A stretch of 64,000 nucleotides of DNA from Anastatus disparis (GCA_017163975.1 JAFFSR010000244.1:12711501-12775500); one strand, 5' to 3'; counted from the first letter of the stretch, positions 49,341-61,070 are shown. Translations and numbers: made by a program. Notes: generated by a model not told the origin, from the letters alone.

Positions 49341-49612
49341 TAAAGGGAAAAGTTAGTATAATTTTTTAATTTAAAGACTATTATTTTTTAACAACATTAA
49401 TTTGCTAATGAATCAGTAAATTTTTATCTTCATTTTAAATATATATTTTTTCAAGTGATGATTTCATGAACAATATTAACAAACCGATTGTAAATTTAAA
49501 AGTAATAAAAGTATTGTTGTAAAATAAACTTTTTTCAGTATAGAATTTGTCCTACTTCATTCAATATAATGAAAGAGAAAATGAAATTGTAAAGAAGAAT
49601 AGTAACAACTTA
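49341..49612. other. AT-rich spacer
   Basis: No features. Confidence 0.35.
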
Positions 49613-49920
49613 TTAACCCTTTCGGAACGGAATTATTATTTCATCATGAAAAGTTCTGATAACCATTTAGCGATGATAAGTGTTCATTTATTAAGCAATT
49701 TTTGCAATAAAAAATTTTTTTTTTTTTTTTTCTTTTCAAGTTTTCTCAGTTTCTATTAAAGATATAATAACTTAGGCCCTCAGTTTAAGATCGGAAATAG
49801 TCCACTTCAATCTAATACACATATTTTTTTTACAAAATTTGAAGCCACTTTTGCACAATTTCAAAAAAACCAAAAAATGTCAATGTACATTGTAATGTAC
49901 ATTGGTTCTGAAAGGGTTAA
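49613..49920. mobile_element. piggyBac-type MITE, 300 bp in TTAA
   Basis: TTAA at 49613-49616 and 49917-49920 bracket exactly 300 bp. The ends are inverted repeats, CCCTTTCGGAAC on the left and CCCTTTCAGAAC read from the right, one mismatch. TTAA target duplication with CCC ends is the hallmark of the piggyBac superfamily. No transposase is present, so it is non-autonomous and would need a transposase in trans. Just inside the right end are two palindromic AATGTACATT copies (49881-49904), possible binding sites. A run of T at 49715-49730 sits inside. Confidence 0.85.
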
Positions 49921-50340
49921 AACAGAGGGTCAATATATAAATATATATTTTTATAAAGAGGCATAAAACTTGTATTCATAATTAAATAAGAATTTTATAG
50001 AACACAGTAAATATAAAGTTTAATCTTTCAAAGTACGTAACTAAGGTAATTTTAGTTTAATGTAAAGAGATATTGAAAAATTTTTAATCGTGCAGACTTT
50101 CATAAGTCTGTATGATGAAACTTTTGCAAGTGAAAGAAATAATAGAAAAATTGATGAGCGACGTGTACTCAACTCATAGAAATTTTGGAGTCAATAATTT
50201 ATGTAAATAAAACAATTTAAAGATATTTTGTAAAATATTTTCTTAACGAGTATATAGAATTCTTTACAAACAGTTGCTATAGTTTATCTTATCAACGGAG
50301 ATAAATGTCTCTTGAAGTAATTGCTAAAAATATCTAAATA
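49921..50340. other. AT-rich spacer
   Basis: No features recognised. Confidence 0.4.
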
Positions 50341-50990
50341 CACCCTCTTTATCACACAATAACACAATTAAAACAGCCTTGCTCATAAACGGCCAAAATA
50401 TTAAGAGCCCGGGCAGAGTAATATAAAACATTCTTTTAAAAAAAAAGAAAATAAAAAGGCAAAGTAAAAAAGAAAAGAAGAAAAATAAAGGAATACAATA
50501 TTAAGCTTGCAATGGGTTTTCCGTCGGAGAAGAAGAAAGAGAAAAAGGAAAGCCGTTTGTTTTATAGATGAAGAGCCCTAGGTATTTATTATATGAACGA
50601 TAAAAGGTGTCACATTCATCTCGAAGTTTACTCGGTAGCTTCGAGGGCTGGAAAAAAGTCTCGCGCTTTATTTTCCAGACGACACGAAAAAAGAAAAAAA
50701 AATTTTTTTGCTATTTTTTTTGTCTTTTACTTTTTGATGTTTCTTTAACTGTCTACTTTTGAAAGATTCAACTTGGTTTATGTTACCTAACGTACAATCG
50801 ACAAATCGCATATATACGTACAGGAAAGAAAAAAAATGGTACGGGGAAAAGCTGTGTGTAGAAGAGCTATGATGGATTTATGCTTATCCGAATTTACGTT
50901 TGCCTTATTCGTTCGTGTCCTTTTTGGTTTCGATGAAGTGCACTGCGCGAAATTATTATGATTGAATAGGCATTTAGATATATTCGACAT
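50341..50990. promoter_or_regulatory. Purine-rich mixed island
   Basis: Contains AAGAGCCCGGGCAGAG near 50403, long purine-rich tract (50437-50550) and CpGs at 50640-50690. The 67-codon minus frame at 50787-50990 is unrecognised. Confidence 0.18.
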
Positions 50991-51560
50991 TTTCGATTAA
51001 TGTAAAGAAAATCGTTATTTTTTCTATCTTTAGAACACATTTTTTTTAAATAACATTTTTTCTGCGTTCAAATTCTCTAAACTTTAACGGATTGTTTTCA
51101 AAAGTTCTTTATTTAAAAAAAAAATGATTTTTATTATATTCTTTTATTTGACCTCTTCTCAGCAATACATCAGTCCATCATACTGGATAGCACGTCAATA
51201 TTAAATCAATATTGTATTAATAGTTAAATCTGTAAAATATAATTTTATTTGCATAACTTTAAATGTAATCTATATATTATTTCAATTTTATTTGTTATAC
51301 GGAAGAAATTATTTAGTTGTTTGATATATAATGATGACTTATAATATTAGTAATAATAATAATCATACTAGAAACATTTACATATTATTTTCAAATTATT
51401 CTTATATTTTTGCTATACTTGTTAATTAAAAATTTAAAAACTTAGATTTTAATGTAATATTTTTTTTTATTTGATTGTATTTAGAAAAGTTACATAAGTA
51501 CGCTTAGCTATGATTTTCTGTAACAAGCCAATTTCTCAGCCAATATAAATAATAAGCAAT
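50991..51560. other. AT-rich spacer
   Basis: AT-rich with short (AAT)n near 51350. No features. Confidence 0.4.
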
Positions 51561-51920
51561 AAATTTTATTGTTAAGTAAGCGCATCATTCGTTGTTTCAA
51601 GCACACAACAACTAATAGAAATACGCGTTAAAATTCTCGTTTACTGTTTTATATACGCACCTACTTATGCTCCGCTCTCCATGTATTTCGGTACTTTTGA
51701 AATGTAGGAAAATTAGTTGCCTATGCCGCGCGTCAAATTATTTGTGAAATATACGTCAGCTCTGTTTTTGCCCAACGAAGCGTCAACACCATATCTTCTC
51801 GAGTGATAATTGCATACATATTTTTGGTTTATTAAAAGTTTCTCATTAACGCGATGAGCGCGCAAGATTATTCTTTATCATTTAAATAAATAGCGGTCTC
51901 ATCGTAGGACTGACTCAATT
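51561..51920. promoter_or_regulatory. CpG-containing island
   Basis: Mixed composition with CCGCGCGTCAAATT near 51727 and ACGCGATGAGCGCGC near 51850. No gene recognised. Confidence 0.18.
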
Positions 51921-52120
51921 ATAAACAATGATCTATGAATATTTTTAAATAAATAATATTTGAAATATTTTAAAAAATTTTTAAATTGATTATTGATTTA
52001 AAAAATTTGAATGTAAGTAAAATTTTAGTAATAAAACTCTTCAACATAATTATGGAAAGAAAACAGTGCTACATTATTGTAGATTTAGTTCATTTAGAGT
52101 TGAAATGAGTAAAGGTATTT
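51921..52120. other. AT-rich spacer
   Basis: No features. Confidence 0.35.
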
Positions 52121-52850
52121 GGCCTACAGAAATTAAACATATATACGTATAGAAGATGTGTATCGAACCTCTCGCGATTGCTTGTCGCAAAACAGAAATT
52201 GCATATATAAGAGGAGAAACGAACTCTTCGTTATAAATATATCGCGTACGTGTGTGTGCGAGCGGTCGCGCGCGCGAGAAATTTATACACGTTGTCTCAA
52301 ATAAATCAAGTAACCGCAGGGCCTATTGCAATAAGCGCTGAAATAAATATATATGCATCTGCACGTACACACTTGTAAGAAGAAAACGTACATACAAAAC
52401 GTATTTAGCCGAAGTTGAACTTCCCGAATGAGTGCCAGAAAACGCAAATATATAGGCAATATAAAGGTGGACGCGAAAAGATGCTTTAACCTATAGGTAT
52501 ATAGTGTTGTTGTAGCGTATAGAGAAAATTTTCTCGAGCTTTTATTTTATTGCGTTTATTCTGGCAGCTGCCGGGGCAGTAAATAGCCAAGCAACTTTAT
52601 AAATAACGAGAACTTTTCGAAGGCAATATTATGCCATTTCTTCTCTACATCCCTTCTTTTTTCTTTTTGTTATTCGGTTCATTATTAGTTTTTTCCTCTT
52701 TTTTTTCAAGGGAGACTCGGAGTATATGATGTTTGATTATTATTGGCAGTGTTGATGGCAGACGATAAGAGGACCACTGCCAAGTAAAGATCATATCCGT
52801 GAACGTTGTCACTTCATAAACGATCTAGCCATATGTTTTGGCGATTTATT
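52121..52850. promoter_or_regulatory. CpG-rich island with Z-DNA-prone run
   Basis: TATA-like GCATATATAAGAGG (52201-52214) and TTATAAATATAT (52231-52242) precede the alternating run at 52243-52276. Further CpGs and TATA-like motifs follow to about 52520, then CTGCCGGGGCAG near 52568, and a CT/T-rich tract at 52640-52710. This is among the most promoter-like stretches by composition, but no exon is recognisable. Confidence 0.27.
52243..52276. other. Alternating purine-pyrimidine (Z-DNA-prone) run
   Basis: Positions 52243-52260 alternate perfectly (CGCGTACGTGTGTGTGCG) and 52267-52276 is (CG)5, separated by AGCGGT. Such runs can adopt Z-DNA under supercoiling, often near active promoters. Only the sequence is observed. 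Confidence 0.7.
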
Positions 52851-53647
52851 ATTCTCTGCTATGGTGGTTAAGGGAATTTTCGACTTATTTCTAATGATTA
52901 AGTCTTTCCTACTTTGTGCTTGTCAAGAAATGTTTCATTTAATTAGAGGACCATTGATTCGCTTAGGAATTTATATTTTACTTGTTTATTTGCTATTATA
53001 TTAAAAATATTTAATGTGCTTATATTTTAATAAATCTTACAACAAATTTCTTTTTCAAAACTATTAGAAAATTAAAAAAAACATTTAATTAACACTAACT
53101 TGATCAAATTGCGCACAACTTATAGTTTATATAATCAATGGTTCTGACTATATATTGTGTATATATAACTATTCATTTAAACTATTCTTTTATTTAATTT
53201 TTTTTTGAAGCACAAATATATCATAAGACAGTTCATTACGTCATTTGATTTAGTCTCTCTTACAAAGTTTCTACAGTTATATTATTATTGTAGATAGTAC
53301 ATGCATATAATTATGTATAATCAAAATTATTTAATTGTTTAAAATGTTCATAAAATATAATCTAATATTTTCATGCCGATAAACTATTACTAAAAGCGTT
53401 ATATTAAGAATGAAAAATTCCAACTAGCTATAAACAAGTTTAAAATAGATTCAATCTATACCAGGAAATATTTTAGCTGTCTCAAAATTTTTCTTGTAAT
53501 ATTCGTTAATTCCAATAAACATAATTGCTAACGATCAAAAAAATGATTCAATTTATGATTAATTAAAGTGTCTTGGAACGTTTAAAAAAAATATTCAGAA
53601 CAAAATTGTACAACGAAAATTTGAGAGTAAAATGAGTATTGTGTCGA
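52851..53647. other. AT-rich spacer
   Basis: AT-rich; no gene or repeat end. Confidence 0.4.
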
Positions 53648-54692
53648 CCCTGGTAGAAAATAGACCATTCAAAAATGGCCATTAGTCATTTATTAGTCAT
53701 TTTTTTATGACTAATTTTTTAATCACAAAATGACCAAAATATGGTGAAATTGCTAATATATATAGATATATACTTTATGCAAATAAATTTATAGATATAT
53801 TTCTTTTCTTCAACGAAGAGAATTTCTTTACAAAAATTAACTTGCTAATACGGTAAAGTTAAAATGGATCACAAAAAGCCTAAAAATTATGTTACAGCAT
53901 AATAAAAATGGCAGAGACTTTAAATAAATATTTTAGAGATTTAAGGTTAGTTCTCAGGCTGCCATGACTCTGTTTTAACCTTGCCTTGCAAGTACGCTAA
54001 AAGAGAGTGAGAGAGAAAGAGAAAACGAGGAAGAGAGAAAAAGTGGTAGTTTTCAAAACTTGAGAGAACTGCAAAACAGACACAAATTAATAAAGTAGTT
54101 CATTTTTTGAAAAGTACGGAGTCTTCAAATAAGAAAAGAAAATTTAAAAAAAAGGAAGAAAATAGACTAATGTATCATCAAGTCAATAAGTTTAACAAGT
54201 CTATTGGAGAAGAGTGGAAAGTGTAAAATTTGAGGTTATTAAAAACAGTGTAAACAATGGTTGCAGTGAAAATGAATTAACTGTTGAAGAAAGCTGTGAT
54301 ATAGTTCTCAAGACTGTGATTTAGAAAAAATTTGTCAAACACACTAACTGATGTAATATCGTAAATGGGATACATAAATTAAATTTTTTCATCGAACTCG
54401 TTTCTCATTAAAAATAATTGATAAAAGTTATATTTGTGGTTACAAATTTTATTTAATATTAATATTGTTTCATAATTTAGTATAATACTTAATAATAAAA
54501 ATAAATTAATGTATTATTTATTATAATAATATAATAAAATGATTGATCATATTTATAACAGTTTTTGACTATTAACCGTCGTCAATAAGCGGATAAATTG
54601 GTTATATTCTGATTAATATTGGTCATTTCTTGGTCATTTTTTCTAAAACTGGTCAAAATATGACCGAATAACAGTGAAATTTTCTACCAGGG
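53648..54692. mobile_element. Non-autonomous DNA element with CCCTGGTAG ends, 1.05 kb
   Basis: A perfect 14-bp terminal inverted repeat, CCCTGGTAGAAAAT, starts at 53648 and ends at 54692 (read inward from the minus strand). The subterminal regions carry several GGTCA/TGACC motifs: left at about 53731, right at 54621, 54631, 54651 and 54661. A hairpin (ATTAGTCAT at 53692-53700 with ATGACTAAT at 53707-53715) lies inside the left end. The interior is AT-rich with one purine tract (54001-54040) and no transposase frame. A target duplication is at most GA on both sides, so the superfamily is left open. Confidence 0.8.
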
Positions 54693-55190
54693 GAGATCTT
54701 GAAACAAATCATCTCCTTCATTTTTTTCATTTCACCCTATCTTAATTTTTTTTTCTTTTATTTCCAAATATCAAATGTGAATTCTGAAATTTTTCCGAGA
54801 CTATATACACTTACAACTGAATTCACTTATAGCCTCATCCCTTTTCTCTGCTTGCCTAATTAACGGCCGTGATAAATAATTGCCAAAGCTCTGCGGGCAT
54901 TGTCAACTTTGTTGGTTACGGAGAGAAGGGACGCTGGGAAGGGGTAAGGTACAGTTAAAACGTACCAGTTTTTCTCACGAAGGGACTTTAAGCTATATAG
55001 ACGAACAGAGCGCCTTTTACGAAAATAATTCAGAGCTCTTTTCTTTCCTTTTGTGCAACTTTCATGTTTGTACCAGTAAAAGTTTGAATTATGTTTGCCG
55101 AATGTAAAAATTAGTACGAGGCTAGACTGAGCTACGTTCCACTTCGTTTTTTTTTACGAATCAAGCAGTCTGGGCAATGCTTTTTTAAAT
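54693..55190. promoter_or_regulatory. Mixed-composition island
   Basis: Less AT-rich, with GCTCTGCGGGCATTGTC near 54888 and GGGACGCTGGGAAGGGG near 54928. A 75-codon plus frame at 54880-55107 lies here. It has several Cys and Lys but no domain I recognise, and it is too short to call. It could be an exon, but no convincing splice context was identified. Confidence 0.2.
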
Positions 55191-55609
55191 TTCAATAAAA
55201 ATTACTAAATAGTGAAGGCTTTTGAAATTTTTTAATTTTAAATATTCATTTTGTTATAAGTTAAAAATAAATGAAATTTAAATATAGAAACTCATAAATG
55301 ATACGTTTTTAATTGTGTCACACAGTATGATAATAGCATATGTATATTTTTCAAATCATAACGATCTACACATTGTTATAAATCTGATAATCTTCTTAAA
55401 AATTTAGACAAGTAAAAGGTTAAATAATGGATTGCCGTTGATTACTTTAAATAGTCAATAATTGCATACTTTAACTTAATCATACTTTAGGAACCATGAA
55501 TATTTAAATTCTAACAATTTTGACAGATGATTAAGAAAGTACTTATTCAACATTAATAAAGTGGTTATAATTACTTTGAATTATTATAAAGTTAATTTTA
55601 ATAATTTTA
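55191..55609. other. AT-rich spacer
   Basis: No features. Confidence 0.4.
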
Positions 55610-56433
55610 AGTGTTTTTTAAATTCCCATATGGAAAAAATTTTGGATATAATTGTAAATAACTGTTAATAACTGTAAATAAATGTAAATAAATGTAAATA
55701 ACAGTAAATAACTGTAGAAAAGTGTTAAAAAATGTGGGAATTGAGACATAAATAATAGTTATTTACAATTATTTACAATTATTTACTGTTATTTACACTT
55801 ATTTACAGTTATTAACTGTTATTTACACTTATTAACTGTTATTTACACTTATTTGCAGTTATTTATATTTATTTACAGTTATTTACATTTATTCACTTTT
55901 TTCACAATTATTTACAGTTATTTACGATTATTTATAGTTTTTTACAATTATTTGCAGTTATTTACATTTTCGAAAATTATCACGAATTTATTCAATAATT
56001 TTATATATAGGCGAAAATTTTTAAAAATGTGAATAACTGTAAATAACTGTAAAAAACTGTAAATAACTGTAAATAACTATAAATAATTATAAATAATTAT
56101 TAATAACATTAAATTATCCACTAATTCAAAAATTTTTGAAGATGTAAATAACTGTAAATAATTATGAATAACTGTAAATAATTATGAATAATTGTAAATA
56201 ATTATAAAAAACTGTAAATAATTGTAAATAATTGTAAATAACTGTAAATAACAGTTAATAACTGTAAATAACTGTAAATAATAGTAATTAATAATAAATG
56301 ATAGTAAATAACTGTAAATAACTATTATTTATGTCTCAATTCCTACATTTTTAACAGTTATTTACAATTATTTACTATTATTTACAGTTTTTCACATAAA
56401 TTATTTCCATATGGGTTCCTAGTGTTTTTAAAA
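55610..56433. mobile_element. Nested fold-back element built of TGTAAATAAC-like repeats
   Basis: Terminal inverted repeats read CCCATATGGAAAAAATTT from 55625 and CCCATATGGAAATAATTT inward from 56415. Inside, a ~10-bp unit (TGTAAATAAC and variants) is repeated dozens of times: forward at 55650-55720, inverted at 55759-55975, forward at 56022-56100 and 56140-56321, inverted at 56356-56395. A unique block containing GGAATTGAGACATAAATAAT (55723-55758) returns inverted at 56322-56355 with only one or two differences. The whole can fold on itself. An imperfect direct repeat flanks it, AGTGTTTTTTAAA at 55610-55622 and AGTGTTTTTAAAA at 56421-56433, a possible target-site duplication. No frame for a transposase. 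Fold-back (FB)-like or MITE; family unknown. Confidence 0.8.
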
Positions 56434-56620
56434 GTACCGTTCATGTAAAATACTTCTTATATTAAAACAACGTTAATAAAACGTTTCAGAATAATTATTG
56501 TACGTATTATGAAATTGGAAAATTTTTATGAAACAATATTTATAAAAATAGCACATTTATATTAAACTTGAACAATGTACGTATCCAGCAATTAAGAAAG
56601 AAAACAACAGTTCTATATAA
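56434..56620. other. AT-rich spacer
   Basis: No features. Confidence 0.35.
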
Positions 56621-56950
56621 TGTAAGAATAAAACTCGAGTATAGTATCAGCGAGGGTGGTTAGAAACAAGGTAGAATTAGCCAAGAGGGACTTCTTAATA
56701 ACTGCAACTGGAATAGGGTTAAGAGATGGTTTTGCTTTCTAAACCGCTCTTGTGAGACACCTATCTATACCAAAAACTTAACCCTCCTCCTCCTTCTTCT
56801 ACTCCTTTTTTATATGCTTCGCTAACTTTGTCGAATTTGTAGTTAAGATTGTAAAGGTAAACCTGGGAATAACTTGTTCTTTAATCGTATGCGTACATTA
56901 TTGTAATGGTGTAACGCGAAAACAGAGACATATAATATATGGGGTTATGC
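56621..56950. promoter_or_regulatory. Mixed island with TTAACCCTCCTCC motif
   Basis: Contains a GGTTAAGAGATGG site near 56718 and TTAACCCTCCTCCTCC from 56779, similar to C/CT motifs in other islands. Two strands of opposite purine bias meet here. Candidate regulatory element. Confidence 0.2.
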
Positions 56951-58080
56951 AAAATCCAATCTGTTTTTTGCTATAATTAATTTTTAAACAGTAAGACATT
57001 AAAGTTTTAATTTTAATGTTTAATCAATTTTCTTATCCCATTCAATAAATGTAAACATCATAATTTTTTGCTGATTCTAAGTTTTGTTTATTTTATTAAT
57101 TATTTCATGATATTCTGAAAAAAAAATTCGAGTTTTTATTGTATACAAAATTTTAGTATTCTAAAAAGAAAAGATAACAATGTTCTCTAAACATTATAAT
57201 AAAATAATCTTTACAAATATGGGCTTATATTCATAGACTAATTTTACTATGTACAACTTAAATACCATCAGTATTTAACTATAATTATTTGACAAAAATT
57301 AAAGACTCTCACTATCCATTTAATTTTATAAGCATGTAGTATGCTAATAACAAAATAAATGATGAAATTTGTAAATGCCATTGATACCATGGATGACAAA
57401 CTTAACTCAATATAGTCATAGAATGCCAATAATTTTCCTATAACAAATTAATTAGCGGCCAAAATATCATTCGGAAAATAATATGTTAATTAGGAATGTA
57501 AATTCTTTATCAAATAATTCTTTTTTCGAACTATAATAGATGAACCTAAAAAAATGTTATCATGTATATAAATTTATATACTTTCTTTAACTAAAAGAGT
57601 ACGACTATGTAATTTGTTGAGTTGAATAAGTTCGCTACATAATAAAAATTTTTGAACAAATTTTAGTAATAATCTGAACGTAATTGAATATTTTATTTGA
57701 TATGCATATAAATTAACTATAACATTGTTATAAATTTTATGGTTAAATACTTGACCTAGATAAAAGCGATGATTTTGGATTCTGAGATCGAAAGCAAGAG
57801 AAAGCTTTTCTTATATCTATGTAGATATGTGTTTGTATACGTGAATATGTTCAATATTTAGAAATAAAGCAATACTTTTTAGAATCAATAATAGTAAAAA
57901 AATGTTCAATGTACATTTAATAAAAATAAAATATTCAAAAAATCATTTAAATAAAAGGCATTTAGCATTTTAAATTACGAATTCTGATTAAAAATAAAAT
58001 ATTACCTATTATCATAATTATAATAATTAATATTTGAAAAAATACTTCATCATTTTAAACTAATGTATTAATTATCTTAA
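56951..58080. other. AT-rich spacer
   Basis: AT-rich without features. Confidence 0.45.
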
Positions 58081-58670
58081 AAAAATATATTTGGTCAACA
58101 AGAACATTTGGGAGAGTATACGTGAATTTCCCGAAAGACATAAATAATCAAGACTCTAATAGCTAGCGTAACTCATAAAGTGAACGTAGTAGACATTTGC
58201 GACCATTTTTATTCGGATATATTTCTATAATTTCATACTCTATATAATATACAATTGACAAACGAGTGTGTATCAAATGACTTTAAGGGGTAGTAAAGAA
58301 AAATAAAAAAATAAGAAGAAGAAAAAAGAAAACAGCTAAAAAGAAAGAAAAGAAGAAGAAGAAAAAATGAAATAGCCAACGTGCGCGTTAGAACATAAAA
58401 AGCTATCTTCTTCTTTACTCTTACGCCCACCCCTCGATTTATTGAACGAGCATTCTGATACATTCGATACTTTCTATATTGCCCACCAAACGTTTCTTTA
58501 CCCTATTCGTCTTATTTATGTTTATCTGCTTTCATTTTTTTTCTTCTTGTTTTTTTTTTTGCAGACACAGCATAGTCTTGAAATATATGCTTTTTTTAAG
58601 ATTTCTTTGTTTTTTTCACGGAAAGAATCTTTATTCTTTTCCGTGCATGAAAATATGGAGACTTTTTAAG
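58081..58670. promoter_or_regulatory. Purine-rich and T-rich island
   Basis: A long purine tract (58298-58368) is followed by CCAACGTGCGCGTTAG near 58377 and a T-rich tract at 58535-58560. Frames on both strands encode Phe/Leu-rich or Lys-rich low-complexity products and are not called. Confidence 0.18.
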
Positions 58671-59380
58671 TGATATATAATGGATCGTGGGGATAGCAAA
58701 ATTTATTTGGCTTGACAATGATGTATACGTGAACAAGTGTTTTTACAGTAAGCTTTCAAATCGTATTTCTTCATTTAATTAATTTTTTTATTGATTCACT
58801 TTAAAATTTCATTAAGATCTACATTTGATTTTCATCATTTGTATTATTACTTTAAAGTAATTTATATCCTCTATACTTTCTTTGCAGTTTTAAGACTAGC
58901 TATTTTAAATCTCTCCTAACTAAATTATAGCACAACGAATATAAAGATATAGAATTTATTCATTTAATTATTAATAATAAGTAGAAAAAAAAATGTATTT
59001 CAAATCATTTTTTATTTAAAATTTACGAGTAACAAAGGAATATGGTTATTAAAATAAATTAGTATGAAAATAGAGAACGTAATCCGCAATGGAATCTAAA
59101 TTTGGAACTAAAATATTTGATTAATCAGTTATGACTAATATATTTATTTTATGATTTCATAACTAAAAAAAACTTCAATGTAAAACTGAAAAACCATTAT
59201 ATATATTAATAATCATAATAATTTTAAAATCTGTATATTTTAATCATTACTATTTATCGATTCATGATAAACATTTAAAAAATGTTTAATCATTAACAGA
59301 GAATTTAATAGGTATCTCTTTTATTATTTGAATATGAATGAAAATATCGATAATGTCAAAATTAGACAGTGACAATTAGC
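58671..59380. other. AT-rich spacer
   Basis: No features. Confidence 0.4.
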
Positions 59381-59900
59381 AAGTTCGAAAACTTTCATCC
59401 ACCTAAACCCCCCCTAAAAATCTTTATATCTCTAGCAATTGCTTTATGGCAAGCGGTAAAACCATCGTTGGCATAAGAAAAGGTTAAGAAGCTATTTTCT
59501 GCATAAACGCTCACGTAATTTCTCTCTCTCTCTCTCTCCTTCTTTGCTCCCTATATACAAAATTCTTCGAATGCGTAGGTTAAAAGAGAAAAGCATCAAC
59601 GAAAATCACAGGCCTGCCAGTTATTATAAATTGAATGCCGTAGAAGATGAGAAATCGCGCGGCGCGAAACGATAAAAGGGGAAAGAGAGAAAGGCAGTTT
59701 ACGAGATTTTAACCTATCTTTCTCTTTAAAATTTCTCTATCTTTCTTTAGCTTCGTCAGCGTTGACTTCCGAAAAGCATGGAAAAGGAGATTACTAAGGA
59801 TGCTGATGCCGTATCCGTTTATTTCTAAAGTGTATATATTGAAATTCATTTTCAGAGAATGGGTATACCACTGCTTTTTGGGATTTAAACTTGGGCGGAT
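59381..59900. promoter_or_regulatory. Island with (CT)n and CGCGCGGCGCG
   Basis: C-run ACCCCCCCTAAA near 59406, a 19-bp TC repeat at 59520-59538, TAGGTTAAAAG near 59577, CGCGCGGCGCG at 59656-59666 and a purine tract next to it. Strong composition change against both flanks. Candidate regulatory island. Confidence 0.25.
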
Positions 59901-60687
59901 TTCATTTTCGATATAGTTTATTGCGAAATCATTTCAAATCTGTTTATAGAATTATACGCTGTTGAATTTCAGATTAAATTTAACGGGATTAATTTTATTT
60001 TGGGTTTTTAATGTTCAATACAATTATAATTATTTATTAATTACATTTTAATAATCGATTAGTTCAAATGTTCTAGATGTGTACCATAACAAAATTTGTG
60101 TTAAAAATGATGAGCGTATCGTATACGTAAAATTTAAACGCGAAAATGTATGAATGAAAATTAATCTAAAAATATTGTGTTGATTTTACAAATTAATCCG
60201 TCAAATTGTTACCAAGAAATTCTCAATACAATCAATGAATAACATGAAATTTGTTATTATGACGAAGTTATTATTAAAATGTATTTTCCTTTATAAATTT
60301 TCAAACTTATATTATGAATTTGCACCAAATTTAGTACTATCGATTGTTTTTTTTCTTTATAGATTACAATTTATACAGATTGTTTAATAAAGAAGAAGGT
60401 AAGAATGTAAAATGAGATTATCGATGAAGAAACAATGAATTTATGATGAATTGGTTAAGCTCGTTTAAAAATCATGGATAAATCACGAGCTATGATTCAT
60501 TTTCTATAAATATTTCATATTAAATAGATTATACATCGTATTAATACGTATATTTGAGCAACTGAATCGTCACAACTTTTCTTAAAAAGTTTATAGTGTA
60601 TTACCATCATTGATTTAGTTTTTGATCAATGATCAGATTTTAAGGTTTATTATCACAAAATTTTATTGTACTTTTTTTAAAATTTAA
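59901..60687. other. AT-rich spacer
   Basis: No features. Confidence 0.4.
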
Positions 60688-60752
60688 TTTAACGTCGCTG
60701 TATTTATACTATTATTGCGATGCTAATTAGTGATGGAGGTCATCAGTGTGTT
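60688..60752 (-). repeat. tRNA-derived SINE, copy 9 (3' fragment)
   Basis: Only the last ~65 bases of the family are present: GACGTTAAAT tail at the left, then GCTGTATTTAT and a decayed GCTAATTAG. The body stops at 60752 and no tRNA-like head follows, so the copy is 5'-truncated, as expected from incomplete reverse transcription, or was later deleted. Confidence 0.78.
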
Positions 60753-61070
60753 TTGCATTTCAGGTTCCTTATCAAAACATGCTTTCCTTAATATATTTTT
60801 TATTAAAATGATCATTGTTTTTTTTTTTTTTAATTTTGAGATATCACTATTTTTATTACATAAAATAGAATTTAGAATAACTTATAAAACGTTCATGTTC
60901 AATTATTTTTTTCAGTCAATTTATTAAAAAAAACAAAACATAAAATTTACATCTCAGTAATTAAAATAATAACTTTGAATGATAATCATAATAGTAAAAT
61001 TTAATTAAAATATACAAATATATTTAATATTCAAATATATCCATCAAAATTTTCAACATCTTAATTTAAA
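60753..61070. other. AT-rich spacer
   Basis: AT-rich with a poly(T) run at 60819-60830. No features. Confidence 0.4.

Noticed and set aside
54880..55107. 75-codon plus frame with several Cys
   Set aside because: No known Cys motif spacing or domain; no homologue recognised and no splice evidence.
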